Numbered from the stretch's first letter, positions 47,808 through 57,383 are shown. The stretch: 64,000 nucleotides of DNA from Alteromonas gracilis (GCF_002993325.1 NZ_PVNO01000026.1:271225-335224); one strand, 5' to 3'. The notes: generated by a model from the letters alone, not told the origin. Program-made: numbers and translations.

Positions 47808-47837
47808 AACTTACAGCAAATGAAGTGACTAAGATCA
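47808..47837 (-). promoter_or_regulatory. RpoE/ChrR-type ECF promoter driving the lipid-modification operon
   Basis: On the minus strand, TGATCT (47837-47832), an 18-base spacer and TAAGTT (47813-47808) match the TGATCC-18-TAAGTA pattern established for Rhodobacter RpoE. It points into the SnoaL-SDR-FAD-DUF1365-cfa operon, leaving a leader of about 130 bases. A GTGA-6-TCAC inverted repeat overlaps the -35. Confidence 0.7.
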
Positions 47838-47872
47838 CGTATTTGTACTTACCTGTGAAAAAAATTCCCATT

Positions 47873-47902
47873 CGATCCTATTTGTTCCCACTTGCGTAAG
47901 TA
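47873..47902 (+). promoter_or_regulatory. RpoE/ChrR-type ECF promoter of the LON-domain gene
   Basis: CGATCC (47873-47878), an 18-base spacer and TAAGTA (47897-47902) differ from the Rhodobacter RpoE consensus at one base. Transcription would begin near 47909, so the gene must start at ATG 47929 and not at 47908. Confidence 0.75.
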
Positions 47903-47928
47903 TTTTCATGTTTTCGGAAGTGTCAATT

Positions 47929-48504
47929 ATGAGTTTAGAACGATTTCCATTATTTCCCTTATCTGCCCATCTTTTACCAGAGGGTAGAATGGCTTTGAGA
48001 ATTTTTGAGCCACGATATGTGCGCATGGTCAAACAGGCATGCGCCGAAAACAGTGGCTTTGTGATGTGTATGCTTAATGCAAATGGCGACAAGGAAACAA
48101 ACAAACACATTCATAAAATTGGTACATACGCGCAGGTTGTAGACTTCGATATGCTCGATGACGGTTTGCTTGGCATAAAGGTTGCTGGTTCTCACTTAGT
48201 TGAGGTAAGAAATATTGAAGCCGAAAAAGATGGTCTTCGCACCGGCGATTGCAAAACAATACCGCAGTGGCAGTGTGATTTAGCACCTCAGCAAATAGCG
48301 CCTATGGACGAGCGACTTAAAGAAATATTCGGGAGCTATGAAGAATTGGCTGCGCTTTATGAATCACCTAAGTTTGACAACCCTAACTGGGTTTTGAACC
48401 GCTGGTTGGAATTACTTCCAGTAGATGGTTCGCAAAAGCAGCATTTTTTAGCTCAGAGAGAATGTACCAGTTTATTAAATTATCTCTCAGGTTTGATTGG
48501 ATAG
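47929..48504 (+). CDS. LON substrate-binding-domain protein
   Basis: The 191-residue protein is the N-terminal (PUA-like) domain of Lon without ATPase or protease: LERFPLFPLSAHLLPEGRM, LRIFEPRYVRMV and GLLGIKVAG. The start is ATG 47929, because the ECF promoter would place the transcript start near 47909, and CGGAAG precedes it. Stand-alone LON-domain proteins are of unknown function; they may bind substrates or act as adaptors. Its ECF promoter puts it in the singlet-oxygen-type regulon. The sigma gene follows 120 bases later and may be partly co-transcribed. Confidence 0.85.
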   Translation: MSLERFPLFPLSAHLLPEGRMALRIFEPRYVRMVKQACAENSGFVMCMLNANGDKETNKHIHKIGTYAQVVDFDMLDDGLLGIKVAGSHLVEVRNIEAEKDGLRTGDCKTIPQWQCDLAPQQIAPMDERLKEIFGSYEELAALYESPKFDNPNWVLNRWLELLPVDGSQKQHFLAQRECTSLLNYLSGLIG

Positions 48505-48624
48505 CCTTGGCAACTGACAGAGCTACATTACAAAATCGTAACTGAATATTCGCGAATTTCGCATACGCTTTAAGTCACAACGTCGTAGAATGATACAACC
48601 AAAACAGAAAAGCGGACGAATCTT

Positions 48625-49236
48625 ATGTTAGTTGGAATTCCACTAGAACAAAGTAACAGCACAATCAAACCAAAAGAGTGTGCTACCGAAATGTCTGATT
48701 ACTTGGTAGCGGTTGCAGATACTCGATGCAAACGTTCTTTTGCTAGAGTGTTTAATTATTTTGCGCCACGTCTTCGCTCTTATGCGTTGAAACAAATGGG
48801 CAACGAAGCTCTAGCGATGGAGCTAGTGCAGGATACAATGTCCAACGTGTGGCAAAAGGCTCATCTTTTTAATTCTGAGAAAGGTTCGCCCTCTACTTGG
48901 ATTTTTACAATAGCGAGAAATATTCGCTTCGATATGTTACGCAAGCTACAAAACAGAAAAGAAGACGTTTGTTCTGATGATTTGTGGCCAGTATTGTGCG
49001 AGCAAACAGCAGATGCGAATGAAACGTCGCTTGACGAGCAGGTTACTTTAGAACAAATTGGTTTTATGTTTGAATCGCTTCCAGCTAAGCAAAAGGCTGT
49101 GGTTGAGGCTATTTATATCGACGGTAAGTCACAACAAGAAGTTGCGGATGAACTTTCCATTCCTCTTGGTACGGTAAAATCAAGAACACGTCTTGCGCTT
49201 CAACGGTTAAAGGTCATGCTAAACGACAATGATTAA
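48625..49236 (+). CDS. ECF sigma factor of the RpoE/ChrR (ECF11) type
   Basis: The 203-residue protein has sigma region 2 (FNYFAPRLRSYALKQ, ELVQDTMSNVWQKAHLF, STWIFTIARNIRFDMLR) and region 4 (LPAKQKAVVEAIYIDGKSQQEV, then LGTVKSRTRLALQRLK). Pairing with a ChrR anti-sigma, whose start lies inside its end, identifies it as the counterpart of Rhodobacter RpoE, which answers singlet oxygen. It differs from the RpoE of the envelope-stress operon at 11017. The promoter for this gene itself is unclear; TAAGTC occurs at 48571 but the -35 match is poor. Confidence 0.9.
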   Translation: MLVGIPLEQSNSTIKPKECATEMSDYLVAVADTRCKRSFARVFNYFAPRLRSYALKQMGNEALAMELVQDTMSNVWQKAHLFNSEKGSPSTWIFTIARNIRFDMLRKLQNRKEDVCSDDLWPVLCEQTADANETSLDEQVTLEQIGFMFESLPAKQKAVVEAIYIDGKSQQEVADELSIPLGTVKSRTRLALQRLKVMLNDND

Positions 49237-49972
49237 GTTTCATCCTAGTGCCCGTCAGTTGTCTGATTTTGTTGAGGGCACACTTTCACCTGCTATATCG
49301 TTGATGGTTTCTGCGCACTGCGATATGTGCGAGAAGTGTCAGCGCCGAGTTGAAATAGAAACCGAAAGTCTTGCGGCTGAAATGGTTTCTTCAGTCAGCG
49401 CCAAAATGGATAACACTATCGACACGTCTTTCCAATTTGGCGACATGCTCTCACAGATTACGGCACTACCTTCAGGTAAACAGTCTGACCTTGGCGGCTA
49501 TTGTGAAGTCGAGTATCAAGAGCCCTTCAAAAAAGATAACAGTCGACGTCTACAAGCGGGTGTGAGCACGATAGAGTTAGACGGTAGAACATTTACATTG
49601 CCGAGAACCCTACACCGTTATATTGATAAAACCGGTAACTGGTCAAGCCTTGTAGGGAAACTGTGGCAGGCGCCTGTTGATTTAGGCAACCAAGGGGTTG
49701 CGAATTTTATTTTTATGGGGAGCGGTGGCAGTGTTCCTGAACACACTCATCGTGGTACCGAATACACATTAGTTATCGATGGCGAATTTAGTGATGGTTT
49801 AGGGCGTTATGATACTGGCGACTTCATTTTTATGGATGGCGAGAAAACGCATACGCCTAGAGCTGAGGGTAACGAAGGGTGTTTAGTATTTAGCATAGTT
49901 GATCAGCCGCTACACTTTACTTCTGGTCTAGCGCGTCTTTTAAACCCGTTTAGCCATTTATTTTTTAGGTAG
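49229..49972 (+). CDS. chrR: ChrR-family anti-sigma factor (zinc ASD plus cupin)
   Basis: The 247-residue protein has the zinc-binding anti-sigma domain ligands His5, His30, Cys34 and Cys37 (HCDMCEKC), the same spacing as Rhodobacter ChrR. The C-terminal cupin domain has metal ligands in PEHTHRGTEY (His172, His174, Glu178) and His208 in GEKTHTP, all present. Compared with Rhodobacter ChrR (about 213 residues) there is an extra segment near residues 75-130. ChrR holds the sigma factor until singlet oxygen triggers its loss. It overlaps the sigma gene by 8 bases and ends at a strong terminator. Confidence 0.9.
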   Translation: MIKFHPSARQLSDFVEGTLSPAISLMVSAHCDMCEKCQRRVEIETESLAAEMVSSVSAKMDNTIDTSFQFGDMLSQITALPSGKQSDLGGYCEVEYQEPFKKDNSRRLQAGVSTIELDGRTFTLPRTLHRYIDKTGNWSSLVGKLWQAPVDLGNQGVANFIFMGSGGSVPEHTHRGTEYTLVIDGEFSDGLGRYDTGDFIFMDGEKTHTPRAEGNEGCLVFSIVDQPLHFTSGLARLLNPFSHLFFR

Positions 49973-50023
49973 CACCCCAAAGATATTCTTCTAGAGGGTC
50001 GAAGCAAAGACTTCTTAAGAGAC

Positions 50024-50064
50024 AAAAACGAAAAAACGCACCTTAGGTGCGTTTTTTCGTTTTT
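50024..50064. terminator. Bidirectional terminator between chrR and bamD
   Basis: A 19-bp perfect stem (50024-50042 and 50046-50064) with a 3-base loop and flanking A/T runs is the strongest hairpin in the window. It insulates the stress module from the convergent bamD. Confidence 0.93.
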
Positions 50065-50084
50065 ACTGATAATAGCTATTTCGC

Positions 50085-50849
50085 TTAGCTAATGAATTCA
50101 CTATCTGGATAGTTTAATTTTAATGTTTTCATCGCGTTGTTACGCAACTCTTCCAAACCAAGTTGTTCATAACTTGAAACCATAATTTCAAGCGCTTGTT
50201 GAACCTGTGTTGTGTTTGGGAAATGCTCAATAACATAACGTCCGCGATTAGCAGCTGCAACGTAAGCCTGACGTCTCATGTAGAAACGGGCAATAGCAAT
50301 TTCATAACGCGCCAAGCGGTCTTTAATATGCACCATACGTTGTTTTGCGTCCGCAGCATATTTACTGTCTGGATACTGCTGAATTAGCCGACGGAAATCT
50401 TCAAATGCCGCGCGAGACTTCGATGGGTCCCTGTCTGTACGGTCTATATTCATTAACTCTTGGAATAAATTGCTATCAGATTCCATGTTAGTTAATCCAC
50501 GCATGTAATAGGCGTAATCAACATCTGAATGGTTTGGGTTTAGACGAATAAACCTGTCGATGGTGGCTAGAGTTTCTTCATTTTTGCCAGATTTATAGTA
50601 GCTATAAATTAGGTCAAGTTGAACCTGGTGAGAAAGTGGTCCAAAAGGATATCGGGAGTCTAGCGCACTTAATGTTTGCGCTGCAGCGCTGAAGTTACCT
50701 ACTTCCATGCTCTGCTTTGCTCTGTCGTACAGTTGCTGTGCACCCATGTTTGCTAAAACAGCTTTCTCTTCATTATCTGAAGAGCTACATCCTGCGACAG
50801 ACACCATAGCACCAAGTAAAACGGGTGCCAGTAGACGAAATGATTTCAT
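50085..50849 (-). CDS. bamD: Outer membrane assembly lipoprotein BamD
   Basis: BamD is the essential lipoprotein of the Bam complex that inserts outer-membrane beta-barrels. The 254-residue protein has a lipoprotein signal (SVAGC, Cys21 lipidated) and five tetratricopeptide-like repeats (QQLYDRAKQSMEVGNFSAA, SDVDYAYYMRGLTNM, SRAAFEDFRRLIQQYPDSKYA, YVAAANRGRYVIEHFP). It is divergent from rluD, as in enterobacteria. Confidence 0.96.
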   Translation of the reverse strand: MKSFRLLAPVLLGAMVSVAGCSSSDNEEKAVLANMGAQQLYDRAKQSMEVGNFSAAAQTLSALDSRYPFGPLSHQVQLDLIYSYYKSGKNEETLATIDRFIRLNPNHSDVDYAYYMRGLTNMESDSNLFQELMNIDRTDRDPSKSRAAFEDFRRLIQQYPDSKYAADAKQRMVHIKDRLARYEIAIARFYMRRQAYVAAANRGRYVIEHFPNTTQVQQALEIMVSSYEQLGLEELRNNAMKTLKLNYPDSEFIS

Positions 50850-50997
50850 AATAATTCTATTTTCCTGCTAAACAGTTTTAGTACTTCGCTGTCTAAGCCC
50901 ATGTGTTAAACAACAACACTTTAATTGCATTCTAACGTACTAACGGTGAGAAAAACCATACAAAAACGTAAACAAGGCAGTGTACAGCGTCAAACCT

Positions 50998-51006
50998 TGT
51001 TATAAT
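50998..51006 (+). promoter_or_regulatory. Extended -10 promoter element for rluD
   Basis: TGTTATAAT at 50998-51006 is a perfect TATAAT preceded by a TG. No convincing -35 lies 17 bases upstream. It sits 30 bases before the rluD start. Confidence 0.55.
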
Positions 51007-51035
51007 ACCCTTTTTTAGACGTAATCAATGGTGTT

Positions 51036-52019
51036 ATGACAGAGTCGCCCAACACAATACAATTAGAAGCTTCAACGGAAGCTGCCCATTTTGGTTTACG
51101 GTTAGATCAGGTTTTGGCTGATTTGTTCCCTGAATATTCCCGTTCTAAGCTAAAAACTTGGATTCAAGACGGTAATGTGGCGGTAAACGGTGAGGTAATC
51201 ACTATTCCACGCCATAAAATGCAGATGGAAGAGCTTGTTACCGTTCGCGCCGAGATGGATGTTCAAGTTACAAGTGAAGCGCAAGATATTGCCCTGGATA
51301 TTGTCTATGAAGACGATCATATCTTAGTAATAAACAAACCAGCCGATTTGGTTGTGCACCCTGGTGCAGGTAATCCAAGTGGGACCGTGCTCAATGCGCT
51401 TTTAAATCACGTACCCGAAATTGATAAAGTTCCTCGCGCAGGTATTGTTCATCGCCTCGATAAAGATACGACGGGGTTAATGGTGGTAGCAAAAACTATC
51501 CCAGCGCAAACTCATCTTGTCGATCAGCTTCAGCGTCGAGAAATGAGTCGAGAGTACGAAGCGATAGCTTTAGGTACAATGGTAGCGGGCGGGATTGTTG
51601 ATGAACCCATAGGAAGACACGCGACTAAGCGAACTCACATGGCGGTGCGCGAGTCGGGTAAGCCTGCAGTTACGCATTTCCGCGTTATCGAAAAGTTCAG
51701 GGCTTACACCCATTTACGTCTTAAACTAGAGACTGGCCGTACTCATCAAATACGTGTGCATATGGCGCATATTAAGCATCCCTTATTGGGTGATCAAGTT
51801 TATGGCGGGCGTCCTCGTTTACCAAAAGGTGCCTCTGAGGAGTTTATTGCTGCTCTTCGCGGTTTCAAGCGTCAAGCACTTCATGCGGCTCAGCTTTCTC
51901 TATTTCACCCAGATACTGAAGAGTGGATGACGTGGAAAGCGCCTTTGCCTCAAGATATGCAGGACATGTTGAAATCGGTGAAAAAGGACAGCGAAGAAAA
52001 CCCTCAAGACATGCTCTAA
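51036..52019 (+). CDS. rluD: 23S rRNA pseudouridine synthase RluD
   Basis: RluD makes pseudouridines 1911, 1915 and 1917 in helix 69 of 23S rRNA. The 327-residue protein has an N-terminal S4 RNA-binding domain (RLDQVLADLFPEYSRSKLKTW) and the catalytic motif HRLDKDTTGLMVVAK with the nucleophilic Asp. RTHQIRVHM and GDQVYGG follow. The bamD/rluD-pgeF-clpB order is conserved in gammaproteobacteria. Confidence 0.95.
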   Translation: MTESPNTIQLEASTEAAHFGLRLDQVLADLFPEYSRSKLKTWIQDGNVAVNGEVITIPRHKMQMEELVTVRAEMDVQVTSEAQDIALDIVYEDDHILVINKPADLVVHPGAGNPSGTVLNALLNHVPEIDKVPRAGIVHRLDKDTTGLMVVAKTIPAQTHLVDQLQRREMSREYEAIALGTMVAGGIVDEPIGRHATKRTHMAVRESGKPAVTHFRVIEKFRAYTHLRLKLETGRTHQIRVHMAHIKHPLLGDQVYGGRPRLPKGASEEFIAALRGFKRQALHAAQLSLFHPDTEEWMTWKAPLPQDMQDMLKSVKKDSEENPQDML

Positions 52020-52034
52020 TCGGGTGAGAGGCCT

Positions 52035-52790
52035 ATGCAAAATTCACATCAAGACATATCTACGTCAGCGACACTCGACTTGATCACGCCCGAGTGGTCT
52101 TGTCCGTCTAACGTTGTGGCTTACACGACGACTCGAGCGGGTGGCGTTAGCACAGGGGATTTTGCAGGCTTGAATGTTGGGGCTCACGTAGGCGACGACT
52201 TACTTTTGGTTAACGCCAACAGAAGTCTTCTGCCTAACGGAGACAAAATCACATGGTTGGAGCAGATACACAGCAACCGTGTGGTTTCACTACCCAGCTT
52301 AGATACAACGGCAGATGCGGCTTATTCAACGTCAAAATCTCATTTCTGTGCAGTAATGACCGCAGACTGCGTACCTATCTTATTATGCGATGTAAAAGGG
52401 CGAGAGGTGGCCGCTGTTCACGCTGGCTGGAAAGGTCTTCACACTAATATTATCAAAAACGCGCTTTTAAATTTCACCTGTCCGAGTAGTGAAATTATGG
52501 CGTGGATTGGGCCCGCTATCAGTCAGCCCTGCTACGAGGTAGATGCAGAATTAGCGGGTTTGTTTAGTCACATTCAGGGTGTAGTGATACCCAGTAGCAA
52601 TCAAGATAGATATTTATTGAACTTACCCAAGATAGCGCAGGCTCAACTCGCGCAGGCGGGTGTAGAGAATGTAACGCAAAGTAACTTATGTACCTATTCT
52701 GATGAACATCGCTTTTATTCTCACCGTAGGGCGACGCATCAACAAAAGCGAACCACAGGTAGAATGGTCAGCGTGATTGGTATACGCTAA
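52035..52790 (+). CDS. pgeF: PgeF (YfiH) peptidoglycan-editing / purine nucleoside hydrolysing protein
   Basis: The 251-residue protein has the family's metal-site residues: TADCVPILL, HAGWKGLH and GPAISQPCYEV. Homologues were first called polyphenol oxidases (laccase-like), later shown to remove wrong amino acids from peptidoglycan precursors and to act on purine nucleosides. It follows rluD by 15 bases, which is standard, and the start at ATG 52035 has a GAGAGG ribosome site. Physiological substrate is inferred from the family. Confidence 0.9.
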   Translation: MQNSHQDISTSATLDLITPEWSCPSNVVAYTTTRAGGVSTGDFAGLNVGAHVGDDLLLVNANRSLLPNGDKITWLEQIHSNRVVSLPSLDTTADAAYSTSKSHFCAVMTADCVPILLCDVKGREVAAVHAGWKGLHTNIIKNALLNFTCPSSEIMAWIGPAISQPCYEVDAELAGLFSHIQGVVIPSSNQDRYLLNLPKIAQAQLAQAGVENVTQSNLCTYSDEHRFYSHRRATHQQKRTTGRMVSVIGIR

Positions 52791-52912
52791 ATTCAGTGAT
52801 TGCTCACCTCTAGATATGCTGGTAAAAAACTCAGTCAACCAAATCAAAGTTTGCGCTATATCAAATCCTCATTAGTCTTTTTCATCTTTTTGGCTATCTT
52901 TTAGCGCTTATA

Positions 52913-52941
52913 CTTGAATCACAATTCCGCTGCCTACATAA
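52913..52941 (+). promoter_or_regulatory. Sigma-32-like heat-shock promoter of clpB
   Basis: CTTGAA (52913-52918), a 15-base spacer and CTACATAA (52934-52941) resemble the sigma-32 pattern (CTTGAA, 13-15 bases, CCCCATnT). It lies 40 bases before clpB, a classical heat-shock gene. The -10 match is partial. Confidence 0.55.
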
Positions 52942-52980
52942 CTAGACTATAAATAATTGTTCATTTTTTAGGTTGAGATT

Positions 52981-55557
52981 ATGAGACTAGATAGATTTAC
53001 CAGTAAATTTCAGCTCGCGATTTCCGATGCTCAATCACTCGCATTGGGGCGAGACCATCAATATATTGAACCTGTTCATTTGATGACAGCCATGCTTAAT
53101 CAGCAAGGTGGTTCAGTTCGTCCACTGCTAGATCAGGCCAATATTAATGTAAATGCGCTGCGCTCAGCATTGAGTCAGGCTATTGAGCGTTTACCCCGCA
53201 TCGAAGGTATAGGTGGCGATGTTCAGTTAAGCAAAGACAGCGGTATATTGCTTAACCTTTGCGATAAAATCGCACAGCAGCGAAAAGATGAATACATCAC
53301 ATCAGAAATTTTTGTTCTGGCAGCATTACAAGATAAAGGCCGGTTGGGTGAGATTTTTAAAAGCTTAAACATCACCAAAGAAGCCATTGAAACCGCGATA
53401 GACGACATGCGTGGTGGTCAGAAGGTGACAGACCCGAACGCGGAAGACGTGCGACAAGCTCTTGAAAAGTACACGACAGACTTAACCGAACGGGCTGAAC
53501 AAGGCAAGCTCGACCCCGTTATTGGGCGAGATGATGAGATTCGACGTACCGTGCAGGTACTGCAACGTAGAACCAAAAATAACCCTGTGCTTATTGGTGA
53601 GCCAGGTGTGGGTAAAACGGCGATTGTTGAAGGTTTAGCTCAGCGTATCATCAATGGTGAGGTGCCAGAGGGACTCAAAAATAAGCGTGTGCTAGCGCTT
53701 GATATGGGAGCATTAGTCGCTGGTGCCAAATATCGCGGTGAGTTTGAAGAGCGCTTGAAAGCAGTGCTGAACGAATTGGCGAAAGAAGAAGGGCGCGTTA
53801 TTTTATTCGTTGACGAGCTACACACTATGGTGGGAGCTGGAAAAGGCGACGGTGCAATGGATGCGGGGAATATGCTTAAACCTGCGCTGGCCCGTGGTGA
53901 GCTTCACTGTGTGGGTGCAACTACGTTAGACGAATACCGTCAGTACATTGAAAAAGATGCAGCGCTAGAGCGCCGTTTCCAAAAAGTCTTGGTTGAAGAG
54001 CCAAGCGTTGAAGACACCATCGCCATCTTACGAGGGCTTAAAGAGCGCTACGAACTCCATCACTCGGTGGATATCACTGACCCAGCTATTGTAGCAGCCG
54101 CCAGTTTGTCCCATCGCTATATAAGCGACCGTCAGCTACCGGATAAGGCCATTGACCTTATCGATGAAGCGGCATCTAGCATCCGTTTGCAAATAGACTC
54201 TAAGCCGGAAGAAATGGACCGACTAGAGCGCCGTATTATTCAGCTCAAGTTAGAAGAGCAGGCGCTTGCTAAAGAAACGGACGATGCAAGTCATAAAAGA
54301 CTTGAAATGATCGAACTAGAGCGTGAGCAAGCGGAAACCAAATATTCAGAGCTCGAAAAAGTATGGCTGGATGAAAAAGACGCCATGCAGGGTACCCAAA
54401 CTATTAAGGGTGAACTTGAGCAAGCCAAACTAGATTTGGAAATTGCGCGACGGGCTTCTGATTTAAATCGTATGTCGGAACTTCAGTATGGTCGGATTCC
54501 TGAACTTGAGGCCAAGCTTGAGCAGGCGGCTGAAAATGAAACCCGAGAAACAACCTTACTCAAAAACAAAGTAACCGATGCTGAAATTGCAGACGTGCTT
54601 TCACGGTGGACGGGAATTCCAGTGGCAAGAATGCTGGAAGGAGAGCGCGAAAAATTACTTCGCATGGAAGACGTTCTTCACAAACGCGTAGTGGGTCAAG
54701 AAGAGGCCGTTCAGTCCGTATCAAACGCAATACGTCGCTCTAGAGCTGGGCTTGCGGATCCAAATCGTCCAATTGGTTCCTTCCTTTTCTTAGGGCCAAC
54801 CGGGGTAGGAAAAACTGAGCTCTGCAAAGCGTTAGCTGGTTTCATGTTTGATACTGAAGACGCCATGATACGCATCGATATGTCTGAATTCATGGAGAAA
54901 CATTCTGTGGCGCGTTTAGTTGGCGCTCCTCCAGGCTACGTTGGCTATGAAGAAGGTGGTTATTTAACTGAAGCAGTGCGCCGTAAGCCTTATTCAGTAA
55001 TATTGTTGGACGAAGTTGAAAAGGCGCATCCTGATGTATTCAACATTCTGCTTCAGGTGTTAGATGACGGCAGGCTTACTGATGGACAAGGACGCACTGT
55101 AGACTTCAAAAATACGGTTGTGATCATGACGTCTAACTTGGGCTCAGACATCATTCAAGATAAGCACAACGAAAGTCAGTATGACGAAATGAAGGGAATG
55201 GTAATGAATGTTGTAGGACAGCATTTCAGGCCCGAGTTCATTAACCGAGTGGATGACATTGTAGTATTTCATCCACTTGGGAAAGAGCAAATTAAGTCTA
55301 TTGCTAAAATTCAGCTTGCCTCTCTTCGCGCAAGGTTGGCAGAAAAAGGGTATAAACTTACGTTGTCTGCGGCTGCCATGGACAAGTTGGCCGATGCAGG
55401 CTTCGACCCTGTGTTTGGTGCGCGGCCCCTCAAGCGAGCGATACAAGTGCAGGTGGAAAATCCACTCGCACATCAGTTGTTAGCAGGGGAGTTAATACCC
55501 GAATCAACAGTGCGCATAGATGCCGACGACAGCGGGCTATTTATTGTCAGCAACTAA
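52981..55557 (+). CDS. clpB: ATP-dependent protein disaggregase ClpB
   Basis: ClpB is a hexameric AAA+ machine that, with DnaK, rescues aggregated proteins. The 858-residue protein has the N-domain, AAA-1 (GEPGVGKT and the DELH Walker B), the long coiled-coil middle domain (about residues 410-530, rich in Glu/Lys/Leu) and AAA-2 ([20 protein letters not shown]), then the C-terminal domain. Length matches E. coli ClpB (857). A terminator follows. Confidence 0.97.
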   Translation: MRLDRFTSKFQLAISDAQSLALGRDHQYIEPVHLMTAMLNQQGGSVRPLLDQANINVNALRSALSQAIERLPRIEGIGGDVQLSKDSGILLNLCDKIAQQRKDEYITSEIFVLAALQDKGRLGEIFKSLNITKEAIETAIDDMRGGQKVTDPNAEDVRQALEKYTTDLTERAEQGKLDPVIGRDDEIRRTVQVLQRRTKNNPVLIGEPGVGKTAIVEGLAQRIINGEVPEGLKNKRVLALDMGALVAGAKYRGEFEERLKAVLNELAKEEGRVILFVDELHTMVGAGKGDGAMDAGNMLKPALARGELHCVGATTLDEYRQYIEKDAALERRFQKVLVEEPSVEDTIAILRGLKERYELHHSVDITDPAIVAAASLSHRYISDRQLPDKAIDLIDEAASSIRLQIDSKPEEMDRLERRIIQLKLEEQALAKETDDASHKRLEMIELEREQAETKYSELEKVWLDEKDAMQGTQTIKGELEQAKLDLEIARRASDLNRMSELQYGRIPELEAKLEQAAENETRETTLLKNKVTDAEIADVLSRWTGIPVARMLEGEREKLLRMEDVLHKRVVGQEEAVQSVSNAIRRSRAGLADPNRPIGSFLFLGPTGVGKTELCKALAGFMFDTEDAMIRIDMSEFMEKHSVARLVGAPPGYVGYEEGGYLTEAVRRKPYSVILLDEVEKAHPDVFNILLQVLDDGRLTDGQGRTVDFKNTVVIMTSNLGSDIIQDKHNESQYDEMKGMVMNVVGQHFRPEFINRVDDIVVFHPLGKEQIKSIAKIQLASLRARLAEKGYKLTLSAAAMDKLADAGFDPVFGARPLKRAIQVQVENPLAHQLLAGELIPESTVRIDADDSGLFIVSN

Positions 55558-55580
55558 GGCGTATTGAGATTAACTACTTC

Positions 55581-55608
55581 AAAGGCACTGGAAACAGTGC
55601 CTTTTTTA
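55581..55608 (+). terminator. Terminator of clpB
   Basis: A 10-bp stem AAAGGCACTG/CAGTGCCTTT (55581-55590 and 55595-55604) around a GAAA tetraloop is followed by T. It lies 24 bases after the clpB stop. Confidence 0.93.
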
Positions 55609-55679
55609 TTGCCTTATCACTGCTTTTTCCTTTAGTTTACCTGCTAGAGCAAACTTAGCGCAGGTGTTAGGAGTTATTC

Positions 55680-57383
55680 ATGCAAACAGCCCCAATTATT
55701 GACGCATTTAAACGCGTACTCGGGGAAGGTAATCTTGCCGTTGGTAAACGTCAAACCGAACATTACCGAAAAGGGTGGCGCTCGGGCGAGGGCGAGGCAT
55801 TAGCGGTACTTTTTCCACAAACGCTGATGCAATATTGGGAAGTGCTTAAGGTTTGCGTTGAATATAACTGCATCATCATTATGCAGGCTGCCAAAACCGG
55901 GTTAACGGAGGGGTCTACACCAAGCGGAAATGATTACGATAGACCGGTAGTAGTAATTAACACCCTAGCTATGGACGATATCGTTCTAATAAACGACGGT
56001 AAACAGGTGTTGAGTTTTCCAGGTGCAACCTTGTTTAAGCTTGAAAAAATGCTGAAGCCCTTGGGGCGTGCTCCGCATTCAGTCATTGGGTCATCTTGTT
56101 TGGGAGCATCAATTGTTGGCGGTGTTGCAAACAACTCAGGTGGGGCATTAGTTAAAAGGGGCCCTGCGTATACAGAGTTATCGTTGTTTGCCCAAATAGA
56201 TAAAAACGGTGAACTAAAGCTTGTTAATCATTTAGGGGTAGAGTTAGGTGACACGCCAGAAGAAATTATAGGAAATCTCGCTTCAGGCAATTTTTCGACA
56301 TCGCCATCTCCTACAGATAAGAAAGCGTCAGCTAGTGACTATGAGCGTATAGTTCGAGATGTGAGTGCTAGTACCCCCAGCCGCTTCAATGCTGATCCTA
56401 CAAGGCTTTATGAGGCCAGCGGTTGCGCGGGAAAAGTTGCAGTCTTTGCAGTGCGTTTAGATACATTCGAAGTGCCCAAGAAAGAACAAACGTTTTATAT
56501 CGGTACGAACGATGCTGCCGTACTTACCCGGATACGCAAAGACATTTTGTCGACTTTTAAACACATTCCCGAAGTAGGCGAATACCTGCATAGAGAAATG
56601 TTTGATATTGCGGATGTGTATGGCAAAGATACCATATTAAGTATTGAGCGTTTGGGGACTGATTCACTACCGAAAATGTTTGCACTTAAGGGGCGAGTGG
56701 ATGCTGTGTTTAACAAGCTGCCTTTTATGCCTCGCTATCTCAGCGATAGAGTTATGCAGTTTGGCAGTAAGCTTTTTTCTGACCAAATTCCTTCGAGCCT
56801 AAGGGCCTACCGCGATAAGTATGAGCATCATCTTATCCTTAAAATGAGCGATGGCGGGATTGAAGAGGCGAAGACAGTTTTAGCCAAACTTTTTAAAGAA
56901 GAGAAGCTAGATGGTGATTACATTACCTGTAATGAAGAGGAAGCATCCAAAGCGTTTTTATTGCGTTTCGCTGCTGCAGGTGCCGCGGTGCGTTATCAAA
57001 TGATGCATCACGATCAAGTAGGCGAAATTCTTGCCTTAGATATCGCGTTACGTCGTAATGACGAGTTTTGGGTAGAAGAATTGCCTGAGCATATTGCCAA
57101 ACATATTGAAAAGCCGCTTTATTACGGGCATTTCTTTTGCCATGTTTTCCATCAAGATTACATACTAAAAAAGGGTAGCAACCCCAAAAAAGTAAAAGCA
57201 GATATGTTGGCATTATTAGATAGCCGCGGCGCAAAGTACCCTGCCGAGCATAACGTCGGTCATTTGTATGTAGCTGAGAGTACTCTACAAAAGTTTTACA
57301 GAGAACTAGACCCTACCAATACCTTTAACCCAGGCATTGGTAAGATGGAAAAGCACAAACGCAATTGTTCGTGCTGTGTTTAG
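55680..57383 (+). CDS. dld: Quinone-dependent D-lactate dehydrogenase
   Basis: Dld is a peripheral membrane flavoenzyme that oxidises D-lactate to pyruvate and feeds electrons to quinones. The 567-residue protein matches E. coli Dld (571). It has the FAD-binding PP-loop region (MQAAKTGLTEGSTPSGNDYD and GSSCLGASIVGGVANNSGG) and a C-terminal HNVGHLY with a metal/substrate His region. AGGAG at 55668-55672 precedes the ATG. It ends 21 bases from the end of the convergent prsT-like gene; no terminator is visible between them. Confidence 0.95.
   Translation: MQTAPIIDAFKRVLGEGNLAVGKRQTEHYRKGWRSGEGEALAVLFPQTLMQYWEVLKVCVEYNCIIIMQAAKTGLTEGSTPSGNDYDRPVVVINTLAMDDIVLINDGKQVLSFPGATLFKLEKMLKPLGRAPHSVIGSSCLGASIVGGVANNSGGALVKRGPAYTELSLFAQIDKNGELKLVNHLGVELGDTPEEIIGNLASGNFSTSPSPTDKKASASDYERIVRDVSASTPSRFNADPTRLYEASGCAGKVAVFAVRLDTFEVPKKEQTFYIGTNDAAVLTRIRKDILSTFKHIPEVGEYLHREMFDIADVYGKDTILSIERLGTDSLPKMFALKGRVDAVFNKLPFMPRYLSDRVMQFGSKLFSDQIPSSLRAYRDKYEHHLILKMSDGGIEEAKTVLAKLFKEEKLDGDYITCNEEEASKAFLLRFAAAGAAVRYQMMHHDQVGEILALDIALRRNDEFWVEELPEHIAKHIEKPLYYGHFFCHVFHQDYILKKGSNPKKVKADMLALLDSRGAKYPAEHNVGHLYVAESTLQKFYRELDPTNTFNPGIGKMEKHKRNCSCCV

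Noticed and set aside
47825..47838. CRP-like site GTGA-6-TCAC in the ECF promoter region
   Set aside because: Only the 4+4 core matches and the outer bases of the CRP site (T and A) are wrong. It overlaps the ECF -35, so I list it only as a note.
48547..48576. ECF promoter upstream of the sigma gene itself
   Set aside because: TAAGTC is present but the hexamer 18 bases upstream (TATTCG) matches TGATCC at only three positions.
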